Shown here piece by piece: positions 9,040-17,634 of a stretch of DNA of 64,000 nucleotides. Below the pieces are notes generated by a model, which had not been told where the DNA came from, ran no database searches, and worked only from the letters and a program-made list of their open reading frames with translations. The DNA lies in contig NZ_JANLNV010000041.1 in assembly GCF_025465935.1 (NCBI RefSeq), positions 1-64,000 on the forward strand, read 5' to 3'. The position numbers and the translations under genes are program-made. This DNA comes from Pseudomonas sp. 7P_10.2_Bac1. Its GTDB lineage: Bacteria > Pseudomonadota > Gammaproteobacteria > Pseudomonadales > Pseudomonadaceae. Each line of letters starts with the position of its first letter. The stretch's first letter is position 1.

Positions 9040-10527
9040 TCACTGCGTGTCCAACCGGCCGACCAGCGAGATTTCAAAGTTGGCGCCCATGTATTTGAAG
9101 TGCGGGCGCACTGCCAACGAGACCTGATACCAACCTGGATTGCCCTCAACGTCATGCACCTGGATCTTGGCGGCACGCAATGGACGGCGGCTGCGTACAT
9201 CGGAGGAAGGGTTTTCCTGGTCGGCGACGTACTGCTTGAGCCACATGTTGAGTTCACGTTCCAGATCCTGACGCTCCTTCCAACTCCCTATCTGCTCGCG
9301 CTGCAACACTTTGATGTAGTGAGCCAGACGGTTGACGATGAACAGATAAGGCAATTGTGTGCCCAGCTTGTAGTTGGTCTGGGCCTCTTGGCCTTCTCTG
9401 GTCTTGGGGAAGTTCTTCGGGCGCTGTACGGAGTTGGCCGAGAAGAACGCCGCGTTATCGCTGTCCTTACGCATGGTCAGCGGCATGAACCCTTCTTCGG
9501 ATAGTTCAAACTCTTTGCGATCGGAGATCAGTACTTCGGTCGGAATCTTGGCCTGTAACTGCCCGAATGCCTCGTACAGATGAACAGGCAGATCTTCGAC
9601 TGCGCCACCCGATTGCGGGCCGATGATGTTGGCGCACCAGCGGTAACGGGCAAAACTGTCGGTGATGCGGCTGGCAATCAGGTACGCGGTATTGCCCCAT
9701 AGGTAATGGTCGTGTTGGCCGTCGATGGTCTCGTCGTACATGAAGCTGGTGGTCGGGTTTTCTAGCGTGTCGTAAGGCTGGCGCAACAGAAAACGCGGCA
9801 TGCCCAATACCAGATGGCGTGCGTCCTCGGAGTCACGCAGGGCACGCCATTTGGTGTGGCGCGGACCGTCGAAGATGTCTTTGACCTCTTTGAGGTTGGG
9901 CAGATTCTGGAAGCCGTCCAGATTGAAGAACTCCGGGCCCGCCGCGGTCACGAAAGGGGCGTGGGCCATGGCGCCGATCGAGGCCATGTAGCTGAGCAAT
10001 TTGATATCCGGTGAGGACGGACCAAAGGTGTAGTTGCCGACAATGCTGGCAACCGGTTCGCCCCCGAACTGGCCGAAGCCAGCGGTGTAGACATGCTTGT
10101 ACAGTCCGCTGCGGGTAATGTCACCGGCGTTGTCAAAGTCCTCAAGCAATTCATCTTTGGTGACGTGCAACATTTCCAGTTTGATGTTTTCGCGAAAATC
10201 GGTGCGATCAACCAGCAGCTTCAAGCCACGCCATGCTGATTCCAGTTCCTGGTAGGCCGGCTGATGCAGAATCACGTCCATTTGTTTGCCCAGGGCACGA
10301 TCCACCTCGGCAATCATCTGGTCGACCCTGTGCTTGTTGATCAGTTGGTCGGTGTTGTCGCTTTTGAGGATTTCACTGATGAAGGCGGCCACACCCTGCC
10401 GGGCGACGGCATACCCCTCCTGGCTGGGATGAAGCATGGTCTGCTGCATGATTTGATCTAGCAGGGTGCCTTCCAAGGGGGCGTTCTGGACGTCCAAAGA
10501 AGTGGCGAGAGGGCTTTGCGTATGCAT
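9040..10527 (-). CDS. tssC: TssC large sheath subunit
   Basis: A 495-residue TssC (VipB/ImpD), the large subunit of the contractile sheath. Family landmarks are the helical N-terminus ending in DVILHQPAYQELESAWRGLK, the LLEDFDNAGDITRSGLYKHVY block, GMPRFLLRQPY and the C-terminal YMGANFEISLVGRLD strand. The start at 10527 is preceded by ACGGAGT and is preferred to a start 42 bp upstream, which lacks a site. It lies 51 bp after tssB, its obligate partner. Confidence 0.97.
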   Translation of the reverse strand: MHTQSPLATSLDVQNAPLEGTLLDQIMQQTMLHPSQEGYAVARQGVAAFISEILKSDNTDQLINKHRVDQMIAEVDRALGKQMDVILHQPAYQELESAWRGLKLLVDRTDFRENIKLEMLHVTKDELLEDFDNAGDITRSGLYKHVYTAGFGQFGGEPVASIVGNYTFGPSSPDIKLLSYMASIGAMAHAPFVTAAGPEFFNLDGFQNLPNLKEVKDIFDGPRHTKWRALRDSEDARHLVLGMPRFLLRQPYDTLENPTTSFMYDETIDGQHDHYLWGNTAYLIASRITDSFARYRWCANIIGPQSGGAVEDLPVHLYEAFGQLQAKIPTEVLISDRKEFELSEEGFMPLTMRKDSDNAAFFSANSVQRPKNFPKTREGQEAQTNYKLGTQLPYLFIVNRLAHYIKVLQREQIGSWKERQDLERELNMWLKQYVADQENPSSDVRSRRPLRAAKIQVHDVEGNPGWYQVSLAVRPHFKYMGANFEISLVGRLDTQ

Positions 10528-10578
10528 GGCAATACTCCGTACGAATCGAGTGGCGGGAAGACGAACCAACGTGGGATA

Positions 10579-11088
10579 TCAAGCCGAGGGTGAGGGGGCG
10601 TCTAGCGCCAAGTTCAACTCGCTGATCAGGCGGGCCCGTGTCTGCTCATCGCTCAGCAGGTGCTGTAACTGCTTGCGAAAGGCAGGGACATTGCCCATCG
10701 GCCCTTTGAGGGCGACCAAGGCTTGGCGCAGTTCCAGTAACTTGTTTAGTTCGGGAACTTGGCGCGCCACGGCGTCAGGGCCGAAGTCATTGATTGTGTT
10801 GAACTGCAAGTTAACCTTGAGATCGTTCTCTTGGTCGCCATTGAGTACACATGGGACGGCCATTTCCAAGCCGATGTTGGCCTTGGTCAGCACTTCATTG
10901 AATGTGTCTTTATCGATGCGAACGGCTTGACGCTCTTCCAGAGAAGTTAATTCGCCGTGACCTTTGAAATCACCGGTGATCAATAATTTCAACGGTAGTT
11001 CTACTTCTGTCTGTTGATCGCCTGTGGCTGGGACATACTTGATGTTGATGCGTTCTTTTGGGGCGGCTGAGCCAATTTTCTTCGACAT
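10579..11088 (-). CDS. tssB: TssB small sheath subunit
   Basis: A 169-residue TssB (VipA/ImpB) that forms the sheath heterodimer with TssC. It shows the expected RINIKYVPATGDQQTEVELP and LLITGDFKG segments and the long C-terminal helix. The start at 11088 (MSKKIG) is preferred over 11097 because AAGGAT is well spaced only for the former. It is the first gene of the minus-strand T6SS operon; its promoter must lie in the AT-rich region that begins immediately upstream. Confidence 0.96.
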   Translation of the reverse strand: MSKKIGSAAPKERINIKYVPATGDQQTEVELPLKLLITGDFKGHGELTSLEERQAVRIDKDTFNEVLTKANIGLEMAVPCVLNGDQENDLKVNLQFNTINDFGPDAVARQVPELNKLLELRQALVALKGPMGNVPAFRKQLQHLLSDEQTRARLISELNLALDAPSPSA

Positions 11089-11550
11089 GGGGAACATCCT
11101 TTTTCAGAAGTTGCGATATTTAACTCATAAAAAAAGAGAACTGTAATGTAGGTTATTGGCTTGTTTTTTGTAGGAATATTCATAGTTAATACCTGTTAAG
11201 GATTTTACCGCTTGGGATTGTTGGTAATTATTCAAATAAAAGAATATTCCTACTGAAAAATAAGTTTTTTTGTGGTTATTTTGGAGTTTTTCTTATTGTA
11301 TCTTTTGTGGTGTTATGAGTTGGTTCTGATTATTGCTTTTCGCGTGATTGGTTGTTGGGGGGATTTGATGTAGGAAATTTTGATACGGTTTTTTGTGGGG
11401 CTGACTATAAAAATATTGAGAGTTTGGCGATATAAAATTAGCTGGGAATTATTGCGCTATAGGGTTTTTAGCTCTCAAGTTTCAAGGGCTTTTAATGGCG
11501 TAGTAGTTTGCCTCATGACGTGCGGCGCAGGACCTCTAAGGCTCAACAAA
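11089..11550. promoter_or_regulatory. AT-rich divergent control region of the T6SS locus
   Basis: A 460-bp stretch, far richer in A and T than its surroundings, separates tssB from vasI/tagO and must hold both divergent promoters. It contains two 12-nt sites in inverted orientation, GTAGGAATATTC (11170-11181) and GAATATTCCTAC (11242-11253), each carrying the palindrome GAATATTC. Several T tracts are present, suiting H-NS/MvaT-type silencing, but that is inference. An open frame runs upstream of the chosen vasI start from 11380; its base composition argues against it being coding. Confidence 0.6.
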
Positions 11551-12228
11551 ATGGATGGAACTGTATTGATTAAAAACGCCGGAATATGGCTGCTGGGCAG
11601 CGTTGCTGGTTGGGCAGTACAGGCACAGGCAACGCCCGCGCGCGACTGCACTGCGGTGGTGTCGGCTTTGGAGCGTCTTGCCTGTTTCGACCAAGCTGCT
11701 GGTACGCCTGCCAGGGTACCCCCCATGTCTTCACCCCGTACGACGGCTGAGCGTCCTACGGACGTGGCGGGTTGGGTGCTGGCGAACGAAGCCCAACGCC
11801 CAGCCGAAGACAGTCGTTTTTTGCTGTCACGCTGGCCAGCCTCGGAGGATCCTCTTCAACCGCAGATGTTGATTTCGGCGCCCGCGTTGGGTGCGGTCGG
11901 CTTGCGACCTCACTTGGTGATCAGTTGTCAGTCGGGTATCTCAACCTTGCAATTGCTCATGGCCGAACCTGTGGCGCCAAACCGCATACGCTTACGGCTT
12001 TTCAAGGATGACCGTCCGCTGGCTGCGGCGCGAGAGTGGCGGGTGCTCGACACCGGCCAGGTTATCGATGCCGGCCGCGGACTCCCCGCCATTGACTTGT
12101 TACGTGGCATGGGAGGGGGGCAGCGTTTGCGTTTGGAAAGTGATTATCCAGCGCTGGATGGACTGATGTTCGACGCCGACGGATTAGGCGCGTTGATCGA
12201 ACAGGAGCGCCAGCTATGTCGCTGGTAA
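11551..12228 (+). CDS. vasI: VasI/TagO-like T6SS accessory protein
   Basis: A 225-residue protein of the VasI (TagO) family, an accessory often found beside T6SS clusters. After a signal peptide (residues 1-28, ending around AVQAQA) comes the diagnostic DCTAVVSALERLACFDQAAG motif, then an interrupted linker and a beta-rich domain from about residue 110. The ATG at 11551 opens directly into the signal peptide and has AAGG about 10 nt upstream. Longer frames back to 11380 place AT-rich, non-conserved sequence ahead of the signal peptide. The 3' end overlaps tssA by 13 bp. It is probably periplasmic; its function is not well defined. Confidence 0.85.
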   Translation: MDGTVLIKNAGIWLLGSVAGWAVQAQATPARDCTAVVSALERLACFDQAAGTPARVPPMSSPRTTAERPTDVAGWVLANEAQRPAEDSRFLLSRWPASEDPLQPQMLISAPALGAVGLRPHLVISCQSGISTLQLLMAEPVAPNRIRLRLFKDDRPLAAAREWRVLDTGQVIDAGRGLPAIDLLRGMGGGQRLRLESDYPALDGLMFDADGLGALIEQERQLCRW

Positions 12229-13673
12229 TTGATGTGCCGCCGGGGATCGTGGCCTTGCTGCTGGCGCCGATCGATGCACAGCAGCCGGCCGGATATTTTG
12301 ATGTGGAAGATGAAACGTATCAGGCGATCGATCAGGAGATGGTCAAGCTCGGCGGCCTGCACGAGGCCCGTATTGATTGGCCCTATATCGACGAAGCAGC
12401 GCGCCAATACCTGGCCACCCAGTGCAAGCACTTTCGTATTGTTGCCCATCTGCAGACGGCCTGGCTGCGTACCCGGCAATGGTCGCAGTGGGCGGATGCG
12501 CTCAGCCTGTTGGCCGGGATGGTTGAGCAGTATTGGGACAGCGCCCACCCGAAGCCGGGTCCGACCGGATACCTGGCCAAACGCAAGCAGGTCAAGGCGC
12601 TGTTGCTGCGCCTGATTGAAGCGTTACCTGGATTGGATCCATTGAGTTTCAATTCGGCGCATCAGGCACTGGCCAAGCGGGCCTTGATCCAGCTTGATGG
12701 TCGAGTCAAGGCGGCGCAACTGGATCAATCCGAACTTGATTCGCTGCATCAGGCGTTAGAGAAACACGCGATGCAGGCGGTAGCGCCGGCTTCGACCAAT
12801 ACCGTTCGCGGACCCCGACCTCAGGCGGATGCCGCGCTCACTCCGGCGTTTTTGTCTGGCTCCAACGCTATGTCGGCAGGCAATGAGCGCGAGCAGCGCC
12901 GTGCGCTATTGAATATGGCTGAGGGGGTGAACCAGCAGGATCTTTACGACCCCACCGGTTATCAGTTGCGACGTTTCGGCCTGTGGTCGCATCTGCATGC
13001 AGCTCCTTCAGTGACCCGTGACCGGCGAACAGAGTTGATGGCAGTGCCACGTGACATCGTTGCCGGGTATGAGGACGCGCTGGCGTCCAATGCTGTTGAT
13101 CCGGGGTTGCTGCTACGCATCGAAAAAAGCGTCAGCGCTGCGCCGTATTGGCTGCGTGGCAGTTTTCTGGCTGCCAGCGTTGCCGCCCGGCTGGAAATGA
13201 ATGAGGTGGCCGATGGCATCCGCCAGGCCTGCGCGCGTTTTGTGCGTAGGGTTCCTGCCTTGCTGGAGTTGTGTTTCAGCGACGGCACTGCCTTTGTAGA
13301 CGCGCCTACCCAGGCGTGGTTGAGCGGTACCGATGGGGCTGAAAGCAGCGGTAGTTCGGTACAGGAATACGCCGGATTGCGCGACGAATTGGTGACTCAA
13401 CTGAATCAGGAAGGTGTGGAAGTGGTGTTGTTGCGCTTGCAGGAAATGCAGGCGGCCTACCGTGCGCCTCGGCAACGCTGTTATGCCACTGTGATTGCCG
13501 CCGATTTGTTGGCCGCCCGTGGGTTGGCCTGGCTGGCCACTGATCTGTGCGCCAATGTGGCTCGGGTGATGCAGGCCACCCCAGCCGCGCAATGGGAGCC
13601 GGATCTGTATCAAAAGTTGGTAGAGCAACACCCAGCCGAACTCGCCACCGCAATGACTGCCGTCAAGGATTAG
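12216..13673 (+). CDS. tssA: TssA baseplate/tube assembly protein
   Basis: A 485-residue TssA, which primes and coordinates tube-sheath growth. The N-terminal ImpA-type domain is clear: SLVIDVPPGIVALLLAPID, the LRTRQWSQWADALSLLAGMVEQYWDSAHPKPG block and KRKQVKALLLRLIEALPGLDPL. The C-terminal half is helical and of the VasJ/VasL type rather than the short form. It overlaps vasI at its start and ends 7 bp before vgrG, so vasI-tssA-vgrG looks like one operon. Confidence 0.92.
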   Translation: MSLVIDVPPGIVALLLAPIDAQQPAGYFDVEDETYQAIDQEMVKLGGLHEARIDWPYIDEAARQYLATQCKHFRIVAHLQTAWLRTRQWSQWADALSLLAGMVEQYWDSAHPKPGPTGYLAKRKQVKALLLRLIEALPGLDPLSFNSAHQALAKRALIQLDGRVKAAQLDQSELDSLHQALEKHAMQAVAPASTNTVRGPRPQADAALTPAFLSGSNAMSAGNEREQRRALLNMAEGVNQQDLYDPTGYQLRRFGLWSHLHAAPSVTRDRRTELMAVPRDIVAGYEDALASNAVDPGLLLRIEKSVSAAPYWLRGSFLAASVAARLEMNEVADGIRQACARFVRRVPALLELCFSDGTAFVDAPTQAWLSGTDGAESSGSSVQEYAGLRDELVTQLNQEGVEVVLLRLQEMQAAYRAPRQRCYATVIAADLLAARGLAWLATDLCANVARVMQATPAAQWEPDLYQKLVEQHPAELATAMTAVKD

Positions 13674-13680
13674 GAGCCTT

Positions 13681-16215
13681 ATGCCCCGTCAAAACGACGT
13701 GCGTTTCACCTTTGAACCGGCCAGCGGCGCCGCCTTCGAGGTCATCGAGTTCAAGCTTGAAGAAGGCCTGTCCCGGCCTTTCAACCTCTCGCTGGAGCTG
13801 GCCAGCATTGACGCCGAACTGGACTTCGGCACGTTGCTCGACAAGCCCGCACTGCTGACGATCTGGCAGGGCGAAACCCCGGTGCGCTATGTACACGGCC
13901 TCATCAGTTCCCTGTCCCAAGGCGATACCGGATTTCGCCGCACCCGCTACAGCGCCGTGGTTGAACCCGCGCTGGCCCGCACCCGGTTGTGTTCCAACTG
14001 GCGGATTTTCCAGCAGCAGAGCGTGCCGCAAATCCTCGACGCCGTGCTCAAGGCCCATCGCCTGCACGACGTTGTGCAACACCTCAGTTACGACCACCAA
14101 CCTCGCGAATACTGCGTCCAGGCCGGCGAAACCGATCTGGATTTCATGGCCCGGCTGGCCGCCGAAGAAGGCTTGCTCTACACCTTTGAACACCGCACCG
14201 ACGGCCATCGCTTGATCATCACCGACCGGGTCAGCGCCATCGGCACCATCACCCCCAACGAGACCGTCGATCCCGAAGAGGCCTGCAACGTCCTCTATCA
14301 GGCCAAGGGCGGCGGCGATCAGCCCGAACCAGCGCTGCACAGCTTTCGCTACACCGAACAGGTACGCACCGCCCGCCAGGTGCAGCGCGATTACACTTTT
14401 ACCCACCCCCGCTACGACCAGGAACACATCGCCACCGGCACCCAGCTTGAGCACCAGGGGCGCGACTATGAGCGATTCGATTATCCCGGCCGTTACAAGC
14501 GCGATGTTGCCGGTAAACCCTTTACAAAAACCCGGTTGAATGCCCTGCGCAGCGATGCCCGCATCGCCGAGGTCGAAGGCGACGATGCCCGCCTGCAACC
14601 GGGAAAATCCTTCGATCTGATCGACCACCCACGCGACGACATGAACATCCGTTGGCGCACGGTGAGCATTGAGCACACCGGCACCCAACACTGCAGCCAA
14701 CAAGAAGAAGCTGCCGACAGCGCCTCGGGCACCCGCTATCACTACACCGCCACCTTGGCGCCTGCCGCCTTCGACTGGAAAGCCCCACTGTGCCCCAAAC
14801 CGCGCATCGACGGCCCGCAAACCGCCACCGTGGTCGGCCCACCCAACGAAGAAATCTTCTGTGATGAATGGGGCCGCGTGAAAGTCAGCTTCCCTTGGGA
14901 TCGCGCCAGCCAAAACAACGAACACAGCTCCTGCTGGATCCGCGTGGCTCAAGGCTGGGCGGGCACCACTTGGGGTGCGATGGCCATACCACGCATCGGT
15001 CAGGAGCTAATCATCCAGTACTTTGACGGGGACCCTGACCAACCGATCGCGATGGGCCGGGCCTACCGCGAAGCCAACCTGCCGCCCTACGAACTGCCCA
15101 AACACAAAACCCGCATGACCATCAAAAGCCAGACCCACAAGGGTGATGGTTTTAATGAACTGCGGTTTGAAGATGAAAAGGGGGTGGAAGAGATCTATGT
15201 CCACGCCGAGAAAGACCAGAACATCCATGTCAACCACAACGAAACCACCTTTGTGGGCAATGACCGCAGTGAGCGGGTCGACCACAACGAAACGATCTCC
15301 ATCGGCGACCACCGCACCGAGGACGTTGGCAAAAACGAAACCATCTCCATTGGTGCCAACCGCAGCGTGACCATCGGCGCCAACAAGACGGAAACCATCG
15401 CTCTAGCCAAAGCCGAAACCATCGGGCTCGGCAAAGCGCTGACCATCGGCGCGGCCTACCAGACCAGTGTCGGTGCGGCCATGAACACCTCCGTCGGCTT
15501 GAGCCAGAGCGAGCAGGTCGGCCTCAACAAAGCCGAATGCGTTGGCAACCGATATTCCATTGAGGTTGAAGACGAGTTTGTGGTTCGGGTGGGCAAGTCC
15601 ATCTTAGTGATGAAGGCCGATGGCACGATCGTTCTCAATGGTCACACCTTCGATTTTAGTGCCTCAGGGCCAGTCAACATCAGCGGCGCTGAGGTGGATC
15701 TGAATATTAAGTTGGTCGAGCACGATAGCGCGGTACTTATCAAGAAGCCTCCCCTTGAATTGCACTACACCTATGCCGATTTGAAGCCAGAGGTTGGGGC
15801 GCCATACCGGGTGGAATTTGATGATGGCACGATCACAACCGGCACTCTCGATGACCAAGGCTTTGCACGCATAGACAACCCGCCGGGGGAGGGGGGCGGC
15901 TACTTTGGTTACGACACTCGAGACCCCTTTCCCCTTGTTGATAAGGCCAAAAACAGCCTGGCAGGCTGTGTACCCAGCACACCAGAGCAAGCAGAACTCG
16001 CCATTGCACGCTATCGCCAACAAGAGACCGAGCACGGGAAAGACCACTACTTCGCCGATGAAATCGCTGTCTCAGGTGCATGGGGTGTGGGTTACGACGA
16101 CATGATCGACAGTTATGCCTATGCCGATGATCCGGTCAGTGATGAGGCCGCTCCCGCGACCCCGGGTGAACATGAGCAAGTGCCATTGAGCGAAGGCTCG
16201 CGAGCTCAATCATGA
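13681..16215 (+). CDS. vgrG: VgrG spike protein with C-terminal TTR-like extension
   Basis: A complete 844-residue VgrG. Residues 1 to about 375 are the gp27-like base, 381-450 the gp5-like OB fold with the PPNEEIFCDEWGRVKV signature, and about 510-680 a long beta-helix of short repeats in which ETISIGANRSVTIGANKTE is typical. Residues about 694-740 (PYRVEFDDGTITTGTLDDQGFARID) look like the transthyretin-like extension that serves as an effector-loading adaptor on many VgrGs. An acidic tail follows. The last codons overlap the next gene (ATGA, 16212-16215), which encodes the probable cargo. The first 1368 bp are almost identical to the minus-strand vgrG at the left edge. Confidence 0.97.
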   Translation: MPRQNDVRFTFEPASGAAFEVIEFKLEEGLSRPFNLSLELASIDAELDFGTLLDKPALLTIWQGETPVRYVHGLISSLSQGDTGFRRTRYSAVVEPALARTRLCSNWRIFQQQSVPQILDAVLKAHRLHDVVQHLSYDHQPREYCVQAGETDLDFMARLAAEEGLLYTFEHRTDGHRLIITDRVSAIGTITPNETVDPEEACNVLYQAKGGGDQPEPALHSFRYTEQVRTARQVQRDYTFTHPRYDQEHIATGTQLEHQGRDYERFDYPGRYKRDVAGKPFTKTRLNALRSDARIAEVEGDDARLQPGKSFDLIDHPRDDMNIRWRTVSIEHTGTQHCSQQEEAADSASGTRYHYTATLAPAAFDWKAPLCPKPRIDGPQTATVVGPPNEEIFCDEWGRVKVSFPWDRASQNNEHSSCWIRVAQGWAGTTWGAMAIPRIGQELIIQYFDGDPDQPIAMGRAYREANLPPYELPKHKTRMTIKSQTHKGDGFNELRFEDEKGVEEIYVHAEKDQNIHVNHNETTFVGNDRSERVDHNETISIGDHRTEDVGKNETISIGANRSVTIGANKTETIALAKAETIGLGKALTIGAAYQTSVGAAMNTSVGLSQSEQVGLNKAECVGNRYSIEVEDEFVVRVGKSILVMKADGTIVLNGHTFDFSASGPVNISGAEVDLNIKLVEHDSAVLIKKPPLELHYTYADLKPEVGAPYRVEFDDGTITTGTLDDQGFARIDNPPGEGGGYFGYDTRDPFPLVDKAKNSLAGCVPSTPEQAELAIARYRQQETEHGKDHYFADEIAVSGAWGVGYDDMIDSYAYADDPVSDEAAPATPGEHEQVPLSEGSRAQS

Positions 16216-17630
16216 GCCGGTCCAGTATTGCTCAGCTGGAAGAAGACACCTTTTTACTGATCCTCAACTGGGTTGAAGAGGTGGTCGAAGGCAAGGGAGC
16301 GTCCTTGGCGCAGATGATGGTCAGCACCGTGCTGGGGCTGATTCCCTTCGTCGGCCAGGCCGTGGATGCCTACAACATTTTGCGCTGCCTTTATCACCTC
16401 TCGCGCACCCCGGACAGCCGCGAGCATTGGCTGGACCTTGTGCTGTCGCTGATTGCGTTGGTGCCAGGGTTCGGGGATGCGCTGAAAAACGTCTGCAACA
16501 TGCTGCGTCACGACAAGCCTATGGGGCGAATTCTGGACAGCTTGCCGCGCCATGTTCGCGGCGACATCGAAACCTGGTTCCGTACCCTTGACTGGGCGCG
16601 TTACACCGCAGAAATGATTCAGAACCTCGACACCATCCTGCAGGGCCTGATCACCATGCTCAGCCGCAGCCTGAGCAGTTGGGCGCTGGGGCGTAAGGGC
16701 GTGCAGCAACTGATCAATCAGTTGAGTGAACTGCAAAAAATAGCGGGGCGCAAAATCACCGAAGCAATGGATACCCTCAAACGCGCCCATCAAAAGGCCC
16801 TTACCGACCCGTTGCCCAGCACCACCGCGCGCACACCCGCCGCACCGGGGGCGGTCAAGGCACCTGCACCCAACAGCCAAGCCAGCGGCAATGTGGCGAT
16901 ACCCACCGCGGGTACCCGCTTACCGGCCCAGGGTCGGGTCACGGCGCAGCAACGCCAAAGTGAACGCTCCAGCCAGCGTCCGCATCAGATCAGCGTGTCG
17001 GGCGAGCACATCACCGATTACTACTTCGTCAAACGCCAACGCCGGCGAAGCAAAGTCAACCATAGCGGCCAGCTTTATGAAATGAGCCAGCCGGGGCACC
17101 ACGGTATCGACCATGTGTGGCACAGCGGGACGTTGCCGCTGGGTTACCGGATCAGCGACACCAAGGGCACGGGCGGAGCGTTCCATAAGCTGGAAACCGC
17201 CAAGGCGGTATTTGCCGGGCTGGAATACGGCATCGATGCCTATTTGGGGATGGACGACGAAAAACGCGTGGAGCGAGCCGTCAATAAACCCACGGTGGGG
17301 GATGGGCGGCAACTGAGTCATAAGTGGGTTGCGGCGAAGATCGAGGGGGCCGGGATAACTGAAAGCCACTATCTCCGGTTAACTCGCGGGATCAAGGCGT
17401 GGGAGAGAGTGGATTTCAAGCTAGGCGCTGAAACTCAATTCGCAGGCGGTAAGGCCACTCGCCAGTTGGTGAAGTGCCCCTATGACCGGAGCCTTATCAC
17501 TGTGGTCGGCCCCAACCATAACCTTCATGAACGAGCCAAAGGCCCGGTCACGCCAAAATGCTGCAAAGCCGCGGTGTCACACCAGATTGGTACCGAGTTC
17601 GTTTTGCCTACCCAAATGTTGCGAGAGTAA
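16212..17630 (+). CDS. T6SS effector with C-terminal PoNe-like nuclease domain
   Basis: A 472-residue probable antibacterial effector delivered by the preceding VgrG. The N-terminal part has two hydrophobic segments (about residues 33-60 and 78-96, LGLIPFVGQAVDAYN and LSLIALVPGFGDAL) of the sort seen in membrane-crossing T6SS effectors. A coiled or helical linker and a Pro/Ala-rich stretch (about 195-250) follow. The C-terminal domain matches the PD-(D/E)xK layout of PoNe DNases: GIDHVW with D300, then YRISDTKG with D316 and K318, then QLSHKWV at 367-373. The next gene is a PoNi-type immunity protein, which strongly supports the call. No PAAR domain is seen. DNase activity is inferred, not shown. 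Confidence 0.82.
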   Translation: MSRSSIAQLEEDTFLLILNWVEEVVEGKGASLAQMMVSTVLGLIPFVGQAVDAYNILRCLYHLSRTPDSREHWLDLVLSLIALVPGFGDALKNVCNMLRHDKPMGRILDSLPRHVRGDIETWFRTLDWARYTAEMIQNLDTILQGLITMLSRSLSSWALGRKGVQQLINQLSELQKIAGRKITEAMDTLKRAHQKALTDPLPSTTARTPAAPGAVKAPAPNSQASGNVAIPTAGTRLPAQGRVTAQQRQSERSSQRPHQISVSGEHITDYYFVKRQRRRSKVNHSGQLYEMSQPGHHGIDHVWHSGTLPLGYRISDTKGTGGAFHKLETAKAVFAGLEYGIDAYLGMDDEKRVERAVNKPTVGDGRQLSHKWVAAKIEGAGITESHYLRLTRGIKAWERVDFKLGAETQFAGGKATRQLVKCPYDRSLITVVGPNHNLHERAKGPVTPKCCKAAVSHQIGTEFVLPTQMLRE

Positions 17631-17634
17631 CGCC

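Noticed and set aside
11321..11337. Possible sigma-54 promoter (TGG...TTGC) upstream of vasI
   Set aside because: There are 11 bases between the GG and GC elements where 10 are required, and the -24 box lacks the CAC part. It is more likely chance in AT-rich DNA.
11380..11550. Longer vasI frame starting at 11380
   Set aside because: The added 57 residues are encoded by AT-rich DNA unlike the gene body, precede a clean signal peptide, and would cover the promoter region.
13663..14952. 429-codon frame on the minus strand opposite vgrG, repeated in part at 97-1443 on the plus strand
   Set aside because: Both are shadows of the duplicated vgrG and appear twice only because vgrG does. No protein family is recognisable.
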